A stretch of DNA of 60,000 bases from Apostichopus japonicus (GCF_037975245.1 NC_092577.1:2567501-2627500), one strand, 5' to 3'. Shown: positions 1-13,200, counted from the stretch's first letter. Program-made: numbers and translations. The notes: generated from the sequence alone by a model not told the origin.

Positions 1-684
1 GGGTAAAAGAGAGAGTTCATCTGATGTTCTTTGACCAATTTGTAACTTGGCACCTATTTGCGCCTCGAAGGTAAACAAATTACCAAGAAGGCAATGCTAG
101 TAAGGGCTATTCGACACCTGTAGTCATATATGAGCAAACTAACCAATGTGTGCAATTCGTATCAGAGGGAGACAAATTCACAACGCTGTGTGTGTTAGGA
201 GATACTGTACATGTAATATGAGAATGGAAGGGAAACCTCAAAAAAAGGAATATTGAAACAGCTCTATATTGTTCCAGGAATAATAGAAGAATAAAAAAAA
301 TGAACCTGATAGTTTTACGAGAAATACACCGAATTTTTTGTCAAACTTGGAATATTCTAAAACGTCTGAGTAAAAATTAAGATTAAATATTCATTTACAA
401 TTGAAAGAAACCCAATTTACTTACAGCTTGACTTTAGAGATCAATCTTTTTCATTCTTTTCGTATTGAAAATGGGTGTGGGGGGGAGGGGAAGAATGGTG
501 GGGGAGAAGACAGTTGTACCCAGTGAAGTCCTTATCCAAAATATCCACCCAATATACCAAGGATACCAATGTACACACTATGAAATTTACTTTACAGATA
601 TACAGTACTATGTCATAAGTTATAATGTGTCGAACTGAGCACAAAGGTGGGTAATGCACTGGAAAACACACTAAAACATTTACC
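1..684. other. No gene seen
   Basis: This is AT-rich sequence with a G-rich patch around 477-506. I see no conserved protein, RNA gene or recognisable transposon end in it. Confidence 0.5.
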
Positions 685-689
685 ATGGC

Positions 690-1241
690 CACTATAGTGT
701 CCAATCGTGTCGGTATCCACCATATATCCGAAGCATACTGTTCTGTGGTACACTGTGTTAAGAGTGTTGGACACTACAGTGTCCTACTGTTTATACAAGG
801 ATGTCCACCATATGCCAGTTTCAGTATACTGTACCATGATCAACTGCGTATAAGACTTTGGACACTATATGTAGCGTCCTACTGCATAGAGACTTTGGAC
901 ACTATATGTAGCGTCCTACTGCATAGAGACTTTGGACACTATATATAGTGTCCTACTGTGTAGAAACTTTGTACACTTTATGTAGCGTCCTACTGCATAT
1001 GGGACTTTTGACACTATATATAGCGTCCTACTGCGTAGAGGCTTGGGACACTATATGTAGCGTCCTACTGTTTATGTTCTAGCTATGTCAACCCCATCCC
1101 ATTGATATTGTAAGTGCAATACACTGGGTTAGAGTGCTGGCCACTAGTATGTATGGAATACCACTGCGTCCATCTAATTTCGGTGATACTGTACTATGTT
1201 ATACAATAAGTGAGTGTGTTAAATAGACACTATAGTGTCCT
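690..1241. repeat. 37-bp palindromic tandem array
   Basis: A core at about 854-1072 repeats every 37 bp: the word gactttg recurs at 854, 891 and 928, with diverged units after that. Each unit carries an inverted repeat of the form GGACACTA-TATG-TAGCGTCC. In the unit at 934-953 it is a perfect 20-bp palindrome, GGACACTATATATAGTGTCC. Looser versions lie outside the core at 690-704, 768-783 and 1227-1241. The short reading frames here are by-products of the repeat. Function is unknown. Confidence 0.85.
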
Positions 1242-1249
1242 ACCTGTTT

Positions 1250-2761
1250 ACCATTGTGTCCAACCAATCCCAGATGACTCCTACATATATTACATTAAGA
1301 TACTCATCGTGTACATGGATACTAAATAAACAATACAGTTATAGCAGTGCCCTATGTATATTTTTTACCATACATACTTATCGATTAAATTGCAGAATTT
1401 AATAATTTGAACATATTTACAGTTGCGTATTACATTTTGTTCCCATCTATTAGATTATTCATCAAACTGGCAGCTATTGGGCATCCACAGAAAAATTGGA
1501 TAACATACATCAAGTCTGTAATTTATGCATATATACATCTCAAATTTGATAATATCTTGCGAAATGGTAAAAGCCAGGGAGATGCTATTTTAAATGCTAT
1601 AGCACCTCCCTGGTATAATGGACCTCCCCTCCCCCTTCCCCCACAATGACATCGAACCTTCTGTACTGGCAAAGCTCCATAAAAATAATGATAATAATAT
1701 TGGGTCCATATTGCAACATCATGCAATCATTAATATTGTACACAATAGAAAGTTGTTGGATGGCCAAGTTTTTGAGCATGAATATTTTAAGTTGTATTTG
1801 ATTAAAGTTCTAAATTTCTTATGAAGGAAATATTCTCATGAATAATTGATTTACTTTGAGAGCTAATTAACGCAGGTCTATGCAAAGATACTTAAATTTC
1901 TTCTCCAGGCCTTTGCAGTCAAGTTTCTACATGTAGAGAAACCTATACAGTCTTAAGCAAGTCAGGAATGTATTAAGATCATCAAAATAGTTTTGAATTT
2001 AAAGTTTTGATTTCTATGAAACCAAGTCACATTTCATGGATCATGAACAATGTACTTAATACAAGCATATCAGACACTGCTACACCATTTTTTGTTGAAA
2101 ATTGTATTTAGCTACCATACGTAGTTAATTATTAATCCTTTAATCCAAACTAGAAATATCTATGTCTCACATAAGTAAGCCCCATAAGTAAACATAAGTC
2201 CCCCCCCCCAACCCCTTTCTACTAAATAATTTACATAGATTCAAACTTTGTCGTTCCTATTTTTGTTGAACTTACTGAGGGCATCTTGAATCTCTTCATC
2301 AAGTAACAGTATAACTTGTCACATGATTTTGTGTTTATTTAATTACTACACAAGGTACTATATATCCAATCAGAACAACAACAATTTCGCAGCTAGTATT
2401 GATTCCTTGGAGCAACCCCAGTTAATTCCCAACTTACAGCTATGTTAGTGTTAAAAGGAATGGAATATTGTTTTAATGTGACAGTGCGCTTAAATAAGCT
2501 TATTTGGCTCCATTCAAAATTATAAAAACAAATGTTCAAGTTATGCCCTATAATTTAGAAAAACTTACATTCTTTAACATCATTTATAATAAAATGTTTA
2601 GAAAGGGCTAACCTCCTGCCAGTATAAAGAGATTGTTGCAAATCATAAGCCAAACACAGCAATAGCAACTTTATGCTGTCCAAAATGAAAATATTTAATT
2701 ACAATATTTTACATTAGAGAAGAATCTATGAAGCCATCCAGACTTGAATCACTCAAGTACT
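1250..2761. other. No gene seen
   Basis: AT-rich, apparently non-coding sequence. It includes a poly-C run near 2203-2210. I found no protein similarity and no transposon termini that I could pair. Confidence 0.45.
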
Positions 2762-3126
2762 TTAAAGGGTGTGAAGACTCGCGCAAAAAGAAACGTCTCA
2801 TGCCGGTAAGCTGACCTAGTTTCAAATGAGGTGTAACAGAAGTGTTAGACACCACCATCTATCCCAAAAAATACACACACAGCTTGCTACCGTCGGTAAT
2901 TAGACACTAGTGTACAGTCAATACATACAGCTACGGTCAATACCCACAACACAGTGTACCATAGCAGCGTGGACATCTCAGGTCTAGATAAAATATAACA
3001 AGGTATCACGTTTCATTACTGTCTGCATTTTGTAGCGACAAGAAGAAATCGTCATTTGCAAGCAACGGAAAATTAACCTTTTCAGAGTGCGGCACGCGAT
3101 TTGGGGCGAGTCTTCAATGCCTTTAA
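2762..3126 (+). mobile_element. MITE copy 1, TTAA-flanked
   Basis: This non-autonomous DNA transposon is 365 bp long. Its left end reads TTAAAGG..TGAAGACTCGC, and the right end is its inverted complement (GCGAGTCTTCA..CCTTTAA). The terminal inverted repeats are about 28 bp, and TTAA stands at both borders. A second copy in the same orientation lies at 8459-8842. There is no open reading frame of note, so transposition would need a transposase supplied elsewhere. TTAA target duplications are known for piggyBac and Kolobok families; which one applies here is not decided by the sequence. Confidence 0.85.
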
Positions 3127-4956
3127 CACACATATCTCTGCATTATATATATTTCCATAAGTTCACACTTGCACTTTCCCAAAGCATTGTCTTCAAGTTA
3201 GCTAGACCAATTATTCAAATCATTCATCCATGGATTCAAGATGCTATGTTCACTATTTTTATTAATGAATAGTCTAGATCTACATAAATGTATATAACCA
3301 CCAAATATACAATCTGTCTAAAGGTTGACTATATCAAGAAAGTTGCTGCAATGCACACACATACTGTACACGTCCCCCCACCCCCCCACCCCACCCCCAA
3401 CCTCCACCATACTACACAGATGCTAAAGAAATGAAAAATATGACAGATTGCAAGTAGTCGACCATAACAGGTTTACAATCTTCAGAAAAAAAAATTCAAA
3501 GAGCAAAACAAAAACTGGTCTACAACAAGAAACATGTTCCTGGCATATTTAGAATAATAACCTCAATCCTTCATTTGCTTGACTGAATCTTGTGATACAG
3601 TTGGTCTGTAATTCACTGAATTTTGTAAAGTACATGTGATATCTAAAACTGATGAGCTCTTTTGGTTAATAGTTCATGTTACTTTCCTTTTTTAATAATA
3701 AATAATAATATTAATAAATATATGTTCAAAATTGAGTTTCCCATTAGTAATCAATCCCCTTGAGGCACAAATAAAATAAAGTGTCTGGGAATTGTCCCTC
3801 CCCCCCCCCCCTTCTCCCATTCCTGCCTGCCAACTTTAGTCTTTAGCTTTAAAGTGTTTAAAAGAGTAGTACCAAATTCAACATAAATTTTCTGCCCCCC
3901 CCCCCATCCCCTGTCCTGCCATTCATTTTTTCTTTAGCAGCTTGAGGTAAAAGATTACTAACTATGTAACTATGTGTGTAAAGGGCGGCACCAACCTCTT
4001 ACAGGGGAGGAAGGAAAGAGTGGCTGAAGATATTGTGAGGGGGTAGTGGTTGGATACAGTACCAATTAATAAAAGGACTACTTTTTACGGTTTCTCGTGT
4101 ATTGGATGTAACTGACGCAAAATAAAATGGTTTGGGTTTTATTTGAATCATGTCAAAACTGGACCAGAACTGGGCCAGACACTGACCAGCCATCTACCGA
4201 TCAAACGTAGTAAACATGACCTGGAAATCCTGGTCATATCAAGAGGCAGGATTCCTGTTGACAATTAGAGTAGCTTCATGCAGGAGATTTCAAATATTTG
4301 TTACTTTTGCTTTCAAAGGGATGGATATTCAGTGATGGGTGAATAAAATCATCACATGGCTTAATAATTAGAATGACTGAAAGTTAGAGAACAAACTCAA
4401 CCAAATCTCCTCTTCAACAGCTGTCAATATATATCACATGAATGGCAAGTACTTACTTTTGACAAGACATTTAAGAGAGAGAGTTGAGAGATATAAGAGG
4501 AGATTTGGACTGAGAAAGTCCTCACAAAGCTTCTCCTGCCTGGATGGTCATTCTAAAAGCATCCCTGGCTATAATCCACATCTCCATCTCCATCTGTGAT
4601 TAGAATTTCAATTAGTGAACCACGGAGCATGACACCTCCATACAACCTGGTTAAGTTGTAAACAAGATATTCAGAGGTTGTTTACCTGGTTGTCTGCCCG
4701 ATGGTATGTATTCATTCCAGTCCACAAAAGTATACAAAGTCACCTGTCAGGACGTGATTAACTTCATCGTTGCTTTCATGTACAGAATGCATGAGTCTTG
4801 TTCAGTGTTGTTAGCTAGATGGGATCAGGGGGTGTTGTAGACTTTGTTTCTAGAGGCAAGCAATACTTTTCTAGCGGGGAATGCAGAACCAATTTTATAA
4901 GATATAATCTTTTGCATTATTATATTTGGGGGGAGGGGGGAGGAGACATATCAGTT
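3127..4956. other. No gene seen; poly-C tracts
   Basis: Non-coding sequence with several homopolymer C runs (about 3374, 3800 and 3896) and a G-rich patch at 4928-4943. No gene or paired transposon ends were recognised. Confidence 0.45.
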
Positions 4957-5102
4957 TTATCTCACAGGTTCCTGGGTGAAGAGAGGCAATGGAGATAAAG
5001 TGCCTTGCCCAAGGACACAACGCAATCATCTGGCCAGGATCGAATCTGTAATCCTTAGATCACAAGTCCACTGCCTTAACCACTCGACCACAATGCTCTC
5101 AA
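4957..5102 (-). mobile_element. tRNA-derived SINE, 3'-truncated
   Basis: Read on the minus strand, this starts with a tRNA-like head carrying an A-box-like stretch (GTGGTCGAGTGGTTAAGG) and a B-box (GATTCGATCC). A body follows with GTGTCCTTGGGCAAGGCAC and GCCTCTCTTCACCCAGG. The same body, with a different tRNA head, occurs in the plus-strand SINE at 40440, which identifies both as members of a related SINE group. This copy stops soon after the body and lacks the 3' tail. Confidence 0.8.
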
Positions 5103-5105
5103 AGA

Positions 5106-8100
5106 CCCAAAATTAGGATCTTTCTACAATATATGATTTCACTTTGTGTTGATATCAGCATATTATGAGAAATGAATGACACAATTTTATGACAACCCCA
5201 GCTATGAATAATTTGTCAAACCTATCAATCACTAAACCAATCCATCAGTAATACACAGAGTGTTTCGACACCAGTGGAGAGGCTGCCAAAAACAACCTGT
5301 GAGGGATTGGATTGCTGTTGATAGATATTTAGCCAGGAATGATGATCACAAACAAACTCAACAGCTTTTCATAAATAAAGTTAACTTAAAAGCACAACGA
5401 ATCACTGGGTTTAGATTTGTGATCATTTCAATGCAGTCACAGCTCCTTCAGCGATAATAAAAAATTACATGACAAAACCCTTTACTTTATGATTCTGCTA
5501 AAATTGCTAAATTAGGGAGGAAAATTACTGCCATATATTTAGATACTTACATCCTTTTCAAAAAATGAAAAAACACTTTTTTTCTTCATTTTGTACATAA
5601 ATGGACATGAATATATACAAGTTTTGCACTGGGAATGGTGTTATGGTGAACTGTTATGAAATCGATACATATTCCCCACCCCCACCCTCCACCCCCACCC
5701 CAAGATATAAGCCAGAGAAGGGGACTACTAATACTATGCTATATCCTGGCTTACAAAACATGCATTAGTTTCTTCCAACCTACTGTGTCTGTGCCCATTA
5801 GCTTTACATCCAGTACAAATGGCTGCAAAGTAAACTTTGGCATAAATATATACACCAGCATGAAATGGGATGGAGCCAACACGATTACGGCAATTATTTA
5901 TTTTTTTGCTTTCCTTTTTCATTCCGAGAAAACTTCCAGGAGCTAATGGAGGACAGTATATATTTGCCTAGTATTGATTTGTTTTAATTTGTTGGGGCTG
6001 ACTCCATGACGGCACATTCGAGGACTCGTTATTTTGTGGTTTTTCTCGTAGCTCTAGGGTTCAACAGAGACACGGGCGATTATTTCACAAAGCTGCATGA
6101 TTTAAAACCAAGTTCCATTTAGAGTCGGCGAATCACGTACTGAGGGTTTGGAAACCAGAGGTGGCCTGTAGAGAGGTTAATTGAAATGCAAAGTTTGAGT
6201 GAGTGACTAATTCTGTCGATGGGTGCTCTGTGAGAGAGACGGTGAAAAAACCTGGAGGGAGGATGCAGAATGGGAATACTTGAGTAAGTCGAGAGGTCTT
6301 AGCAAACTCTTTAACCTTCTCAGGCGCCTGGTAAGACGGAGCTTTAATACTGTATATAGAGCATATCTCACTGTATTGGAATGTTGTCATAGCAACCACA
6401 TATATATATATACATCCAAAGAACTATGTACTGAATATTGGACTCATTTGCAATTTTCTATGTTGAGACTGTTTAACTGTTGTTGAATATAGTTTACAGT
6501 AAGAATACGTTACAGTAGATTGCGTGGTAAAAAAAAAAAAAAAAAGGTGTTCAGTATGGGGGGGGGGTATATTAAAGCTATAAATGCTGAGTTAGTTTAG
6601 TCTAATCCCATGCTGACTTATGTACAACGACTCGCAAAAGTATTCGTAACTTACTGCCGTAACTGTGACTGAACTATCGACCAAAATTTACCGTATAGGA
6701 GTAAAAAGTCAAAAAACTTGGGAATGCCTACTTTCTGTATTCTACAACTCATTCGATAATTTGAGGTTATTTTCGTGGAAAATTTGCTGCTTTGTTAGTG
6801 GATTTAAGAACGTGCTCATGCCATGGTATGCAAACGCAGCATTTGAAAATATAACTAAATTAAGAACACACTGCAGTATAAATAAATATATTGTAATGAT
6901 AGAAATGTCTCAAAATAAAAAATCTATCTCTATATTACATGAAACATGTCTATAGGTCAGCTAAACATTTTCTGAAAATCCACAGGCATGAAATCTTATA
7001 TAATCAGTTACTTAAGTAACAATTTAGGTTTTAGAATTACACAATTTTAGCCTCTGGAGCTATAATAAAATGCCAGTGCGTAAAATATCTTTCTTAATTG
7101 CATAAATTAATATCCCACTTTCATTTTACTTGAATAAATTTGACTGAAGAAACATTACTTTTGTCCCAGCAGAAAGAAAAAAATACAAGTGCCCTTTTTT
7201 TCATCTAAGTGGAAACCAGAAAATCAGCCGGAAGTTCGAGGCCTGGGAAAAAGACAAAAATATTTCTGTTCTTGGCCACACTATGGCATAGAGTTTGCAT
7301 TTTATATGCCGATATTCATAAAATTGTGTAAAATGTGAAAATTCTGGATGTTGCTTTAAACAAGTGAATAAACGGCTGGTGGTGTTTCCATGTGACTTTG
7401 AAGAAGACAGCTACAGTAGGTCATGGAAAGAGAAGAAAATGAAGAAGGGGAAAAAGACCATGGTGTGAATTGTAACTAATGAGAAGGTTATTAAAAAGTC
7501 AGCAGGGAATCTAAAACAACTTGGTTTATAATTGTGACAGATAAGGTGAATATTCTGGCCTTGCTCTGGGACTAATATGAAAGCTAGTTCTGTACTCCTA
7601 AAATCAGCTGCAGGCTACAATAGGTCTGGAGAGATTGTATATATCCCAGCATGGAATGGTATGTAACAATAGGTACAAGGCTACACACATCTCCCTGCAT
7701 GCCAGCAACGTTATACTAAAATAAACTTATAAATTCTACCTGAAATCGTTCCTTTGAAGGTATTTTGCAAGAAGTGATGGCCAAAAGTCCCCTGATTGAC
7801 CTCAGTTTTTTTCTTGGGGGGGATGGGGGGAGAGTGGAATGTTCCTTCTTAGGGGTGGGGGAAGGGATTGGATTTTCAATGGCTGCAGATCAAGATTATT
7901 AGTGATATTTCTTAGGCATTTTATAAATTTAAGGCCTGGAGTTGGTGGGCGTCAAAATATATTGTGCACTATTCTGTATAGGATATGGAGGGGGGGGGGG
8001 GAGGGGAGTTGGGTGAGTAAGGAGTCATCACTTGTTTGCACCAAATCATTTCATTTAGTGTGTAGTACTGTAGGATATCAGGCAATTGATGCTAGTTCAC

Positions 8101-8458
8101 ATTAGCTACACTGTTAAATTAATTTCAATATCATAGAAACCTTGATCCACTGATCGAGATATATATCAATCAATTGGTCTTTCTACTCCTCTGCTGTCCA
8201 TTCCCCGGTCAAACTACATAATTTAATTGCATTGTATTTGCAAGTATATATGGCAACATCTATCTAGCCTAACACATTTTTTCCACTGAACCTGACTGGT
8301 CTTAAGGTAATTAATGAGATACATTATTAGATACATTAATTAATCAGGGTACATTGCTATGGGGATTTTAGTATCATAAAGTTATCAATACATTGTAGAA
8401 ATGAGGTGTAGCAATTAATGAGGACAATTGTCAGTGAGGTGTACCATAAGCTACAGTG
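5106..8458. other. No confident gene; simple repeats
   Basis: Short open frames occur around 5656-5946 and 6223-6486, but none resembles a known domain and splice support is lacking. A poly-A run (6531-6545), a poly-G run (6560-6568) and a G-rich stretch (7810-8010) are present. Confidence 0.4.
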
Positions 8459-8842
8459 TTAAAGGGTGTGAAGACTCGCCCAAAAAAAAACGTCTAAATG
8501 CCTATAATCGTCCATTGCAGGTAATCTGACCTAGTTTCGAATGAGGTGTAACAGAAGTGTTGGACCCCACCATCGATCCCAGAAAATACGCACACAACTT
8601 GCTACCGTCGGTATAGACACTAGTGTACAGTCAGTATATACAGCTGCGGTCAATACCCACAGCACAGTGTGTAAACGATACAGCGATGGACATCTCAGGT
8701 CCAGCTAAAGATAACAAGGTATCACATTTCATTGCTTTCTGCATTTCGTAGCGACACGAACAAAACGTCACTTGCAAGCAACAGAGAGTTAAATTTTTCG
8801 GAAGGCTGCATGCGGTTTGGGGTGAGTCTTCAATGCCTTTAA
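8459..8842 (+). mobile_element. MITE copy 2, TTAA-flanked
   Basis: This is the same family and orientation as 2762-3126, 384 bp long, bounded by TTAA. Its ends match copy 1 (TTAAAGGGTGTGAAGACTCG on the left, GAGTCTTCAATGCCTTTAA on the right). It has about 19 extra bases near the left end, after the word AAACGTCT, that copy 1 lacks. Point differences are scattered along the length, so the two copies probably inserted independently and are not a recent local duplication. Confidence 0.85.
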
Positions 8843-10215
8843 CATATGTATATATATATACATATATATATATATATTACACCTCTACTACAGCCTGTTA
8901 GCACTGTAAACTTGATCTATATCTCTTGTACAGCTCCTGAGATATCTCGTCATGATCTTATAGTCTAAACAATATTATCTATTTGTTATCAATTTAATGG
9001 AAGGGATTAATTTAGATTGATTAATAACGTCAAATGATATTATTGATTAAACTGCTCTCCCAAAGTACGGAAACAAAACGATGCAAACATCTGTACCTCG
9101 AAACGTACTATATAGATCTTTCAATGAAGCCGAGAAGAAATATGCCAAAAATTGCAATTAACCCAAGTCGGGGGCCTGAATCAACATCAGGAACATGTTT
9201 CAGTGAATTGGCCTGTTAAAAGGAAACCAAAAACTGAGTTACTTAATGAGAGGACTGCTTTTGGTTTTATAATGTTTGCATTACAAAATCCAGACAAAGA
9301 TTTGTGTTCTCGATACCAGCTCGGCAAATTCCGGCAATGCTGAACAATTTGTTTGTTTACAATGTTTACTTTAATACCAGCAAATAGCTTGCCCTACATA
9401 TGACACCAGTGATAAATCGCCACATTGTTTGTTGACTTGAAACTTTCAATGAGCTGCATGCTCCGTTGTTGACCAAGCTTATAGTCACTTCCATTAACTT
9501 CATATACTTTAAAGAAAAAGAATATTTGAAGTAGTGACAAAATACATTTCAATGGTTTTTTGAAATTTTACACTTTTAATATGCACGCACTTATGCTGAT
9601 GAACTCCTTGATAAAAAACCGAGCAAAGAGACCGAGGAGGACTGTACACAGTTTTTTTCAATTTTTTTCTTCACGAACTATTAAAATTGTATCGTGAGCT
9701 TTCTTGTACGTGTGGGTTACATTCTGTCCTAGCGTCAACAACCAGAGCCCACCGAAACACTTTGAGAAAGAACAAAACAGCGGGTTGTGCACAGGCTTCC
9801 ATCTGAGTATCATTTAGCTTACTACAGAATTACAGTATCAGCTCTACAAGATGGAATATCGAGGAGACAACGGTAAAAAACACTTTGCATTTTAATTTAT
9901 GTCCGTACAATAGTTAATAGCTAGATTGGAATTGTATGTCTGTTTACAAACTACTGTAATGCAAGTATAACGTTACCATAGTCAATTACTGTAGGCCTAT
10001 AGCATAGGTGGCACAGAGTGGCCATATGCTGCAGCAGCACCCACAGGCCAATTTGTGGCCCCATGGACAAGTTTCTGCGACATACTTCTTCAATTCCAAA
10101 GTACACAAGGTCTACCAACTCCAGTACAGGATAAAGTTACAACCCCCCCCCCCCACCCTCTGCCTTCATTGATCCACATCAGACCTGTCATGCACCCACT
10201 ACTTTGCTACCTCTA
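8843..10215. other. No confident gene
   Basis: A TA-rich stretch (8843-8878) is followed by apparently unique non-coding sequence. At 9851-9872 a start codon in very good context (AAGATGG) is followed by 22 coding bases and a GT splice donor; see the first-exon finding. A poly-C run lies at 10142-10154. Confidence 0.4.
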
Positions 10216-10239
10216 AATTCTCCCATTCAGAAATAATAT

Positions 10240-10527
10240 CCATTCAGAAGATATCCTTGTTTGTGGACCACTTCATCAAACCTCTTGTTCCTCAGATATA
10301 TTCTTATATCCATGACACTACAGATTTCCTCAGGATACTTGAAGATATCAAGAACCAAATCCCCAGTACAGCCATCATCAGTACTTTCGACGTCACTTAT
10401 CTTTACACTAACATCCCTCATGCTGAAGGTATCGCAGCCACGTGTGCAGCCCTGTCTAAGAAGGTCCACCCTTGTCCACCCATCTCTGACATCAAAGTTC
10501 TCCCATTCAGAAATAATACTACTTAGA
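10240..10527 (+). pseudogene. Penelope-like RT fragment
   Basis: The frame starting near 10257 gives about 89 residues, including FVDHFIKPLVPQI, DTTDFLRILEDIK and STFDVTYLYTNIPHAEGI. These are typical of the start of the reverse-transcriptase domain of Penelope-like retroelements, where the DVxxLYTNIP block is a hallmark. The frame ends at a stop a few codons after SDIKVLPF, well short of a full domain, and no further RT blocks or GIY-YIG nuclease follow. A word of 20 bases (TTCTCCCATTCAGAAATAAT) occurs just before (10217) and at the end (10499) of the fragment, which suggests a rearrangement. It is dead. Confidence 0.75.
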
Positions 10528-10529
10528 AA

Positions 10530-12100
10530 ATAAATGCACTATTACATCTGGGAATACAAAAACTGCACACTATCTATCCCCTATCTGCCCTGTATCTATC
10601 CCGTATCATGCCCTGTATCTGCCCCTATGTTCCCCCTATCTGCCCCCTATGTGCACCACAAATACTGACACTGGAGCCTGGTGGTACAGTATGGTACTAA
10701 AGTGTTGCTTGACGTTATTCTGTCATACCTCTTAACTCATAAATCAAACTCACAGTGTAGCCTGTACATTTGTTGCTTAATACAGATGTGCACATTATTT
10801 ATTCGTCTTCAAAGTTCCACGTAATATGACCGTACAGCCTCTAGCAGTCTCGGAAACCAATGTGTAAGTTAACCTGTTGACTTAACTTTAATAGTTGTGC
10901 CGCAGTGCCCCACACTGCGTGCTATTTAGTCACGCGCCAACAACAGTAGTCTGTCTGCACAGTGAGAATTTGAAAATGTAAATTTAAAGATTTCACCATA
11001 TTCATAGCCCAATAACCTATCGAGCAGCACCATTCGAGAAGATTTGCACCACTTCTGCCTGCGTAATACTTACAAATCTATCAGCATTGTTACGAACGCA
11101 GGATTCTGTGTCTGGGACGCAATCTTTTAGCCTGGGACGCAAAACCTGCAAATTGGGGACGCAAATTCTTTTGTTTTTTTCAGGAACTTCAAATACATAC
11201 GTGATGTCACAAACTTCAAGTACACACACTCGCAACTAGGCCCATGCAAGCATATTAACGACCAATTTTTTGAATGTCTTTCTTTCTTTCTTCCTTTTCA
11301 AAACAACCACCACTTCTCAAAAGAACCAACATTTCTTCCAATACCTTGTACAGATGATTGAATTTGTTCGAAAACAAATAATTCTGACATTCTTAGCGTA
11401 TTCATAGCCCATAGCATTTTCATAGACGTAATGTAAGAGAGTTGTAGAAGTTGCAGAAGTGAGCACTGCATGATGCCTAGGCCAACATATATGGTAACAT
11501 ATAGTCTACCACAAAATTTCCCGATTAAGAATTTGACAGTAATTTTGTTGTATACTAGTTATTTACAGCTTTCACCTTTTTTTTTTTTTTTGTGCACAAT
11601 ATAGACCAATCACTATAGGCTTCCGCTACGTACAAGCCAATATTTTGTCAGGGGTCATTATAACTAAGCATTGTGCATTCCTGTAGAGGTATTTCAAAGT
11701 GCATGTTTAATGGAGGACTGCAGGGATGCCAGTCTTTTGGAGCAAACATTTTAATATCCTGGTAACAATACTGAAATATTGGGGTGTCAATTCAGACAAG
11801 CACATGTGAATATTGCAAATAGCAGTATCATGAGAAACTGTCAGAAAATTAGGCCAATTAAACAACTCTTTTCATCTCTAATTGCCAAACACATATAACG
11901 GTGTCTGCTAACTCTAATGACCATGCAGTCTGCAGAGCTCAGAAAGTGACATTTCTGAAGGCAGAATTTTATTTAAATTTATGATTACTTAGCTCAAAAT
12001 TCGTGAGTGGAAGGCACAGAATGGGGTTAAAGCAAACTTGTGTCGGAGGCAATGCCAGAGTGAGGTCTCGCCTAATTAGGATCCCTGGTTGGGGTCTACG
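10530..12100. other. No confident gene
   Basis: Pyrimidine-rich words built on CTATCTGCCC repeat loosely at 10565-10660. A poly-T run lies at 11577-11591. The minus-strand open frame at 11235-11017 has no recognisable domain. Confidence 0.4.
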
Positions 12101-12114
12101 CCCTGCAACATATT

Positions 12115-12560
12115 TTCTGTTCATTTATAGGCCTAAATGTTAGGCTTATATAGCCTAGCTTTAATAATGTATAGGATACCTTTGCAGAACTTGTGCATGG
12201 CTAACCTAACCCTAGATTATGTGAGTTTGTCACATAAGTTCTAGCTGCCATCTTACAGTTACATGCACTTCTAAGTTCTAATAGAGTTCACTTTGACAAT
12301 ACAGAGTCTAACAATGTATGCCTGCATGACTTACTTTGTCCAGCCTAACAAGTTACGCTATACTAAGTCTAATGTTAGGTTGATCCTAGGAATCTCTACA
12401 GGCCTAGGTTACTTCAAGCGGAATAAGGCCTACTGTAGTCAGTAATACTATTAACAGTTCGGATATATGCCAAGCCGAACTGTCAGGGCCTAGGCTAGGC
12501 TTAATGTTAGGCCTAGTTACACAAACATACCTCCGAGTTAGTCTTCCCGCAGTTGTAAAA
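12115..12560. other. TAGGCCTA-rich intergenic stretch
   Basis: Words such as TAGGCCTA, GCCTAGG and TTAGGCTTA recur in a loose, non-tandem way through this stretch. No coding potential is seen. The cause could be a decayed repeat or a compositional bias. Confidence 0.45.
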
Positions 12561-13200
12561 GAAATAACATCTCCTTTGCTGACAAAAACGGTTAATTCAG
12601 TTTATCCTAGGTCAGACTTTTAATTTCCACGTTCAACAAGAATCCCGAAGTTACCCATACGAAGTTAGCTGGAGTAATACTAACTTACAGAACTTTCTAA
12701 CAAGTTACAAGTTACATTACTGGCTACCGCACTTGCATTAGGCGTTATGACGTATGAGTCACTAACGTTAGTTGGATGTTCCCAACACACAGACGCCACA
12801 CTTCTGTATTGAGGCGCTTACTTTTTGCCTTCAAGATTTACCATATAACGTGTGTCATCCATTCTAATAACTGAACGCTCTCAAAATACTCTGCATAGCT
12901 ACTTACCACGTTTATGTGAATAACTTTACAATGCAGAAGAATAAGTGTAGTCAAGCCTGGAGAACAAATCGTTAGATTCCTACTCCCGCTTCATCAGTTT
13001 CCTTCCGATTTTGCTTTCTTCGTCTTCGCAAGTTCTCCATGAAACTTAGTATAAGAAATAAACAACCTGACTAATTTTGCTGTGGCAGTCGCTATGAATG
13101 TTGGCGCTATGCAAAATAAAAGCAACGACGCACATTTGGGCAAAACAACGTCACTTAAACGGACGCCATTCATTGGTTTAAAGTTTATATCCAGTGATTT
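12560..13200. other. Relatively CpG-rich stretch
   Basis: CpG is clearly more frequent here than in the flanks. On the minus strand there are good donor-like sites (ACGTG|GTAAGT at about 12905 and GGAG|GTATGT at about 12525). This might be a promoter and 5' UTR of a minus-strand gene, but no downstream coding exon could be attached, so the suggestion is weak. Confidence 0.25.
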
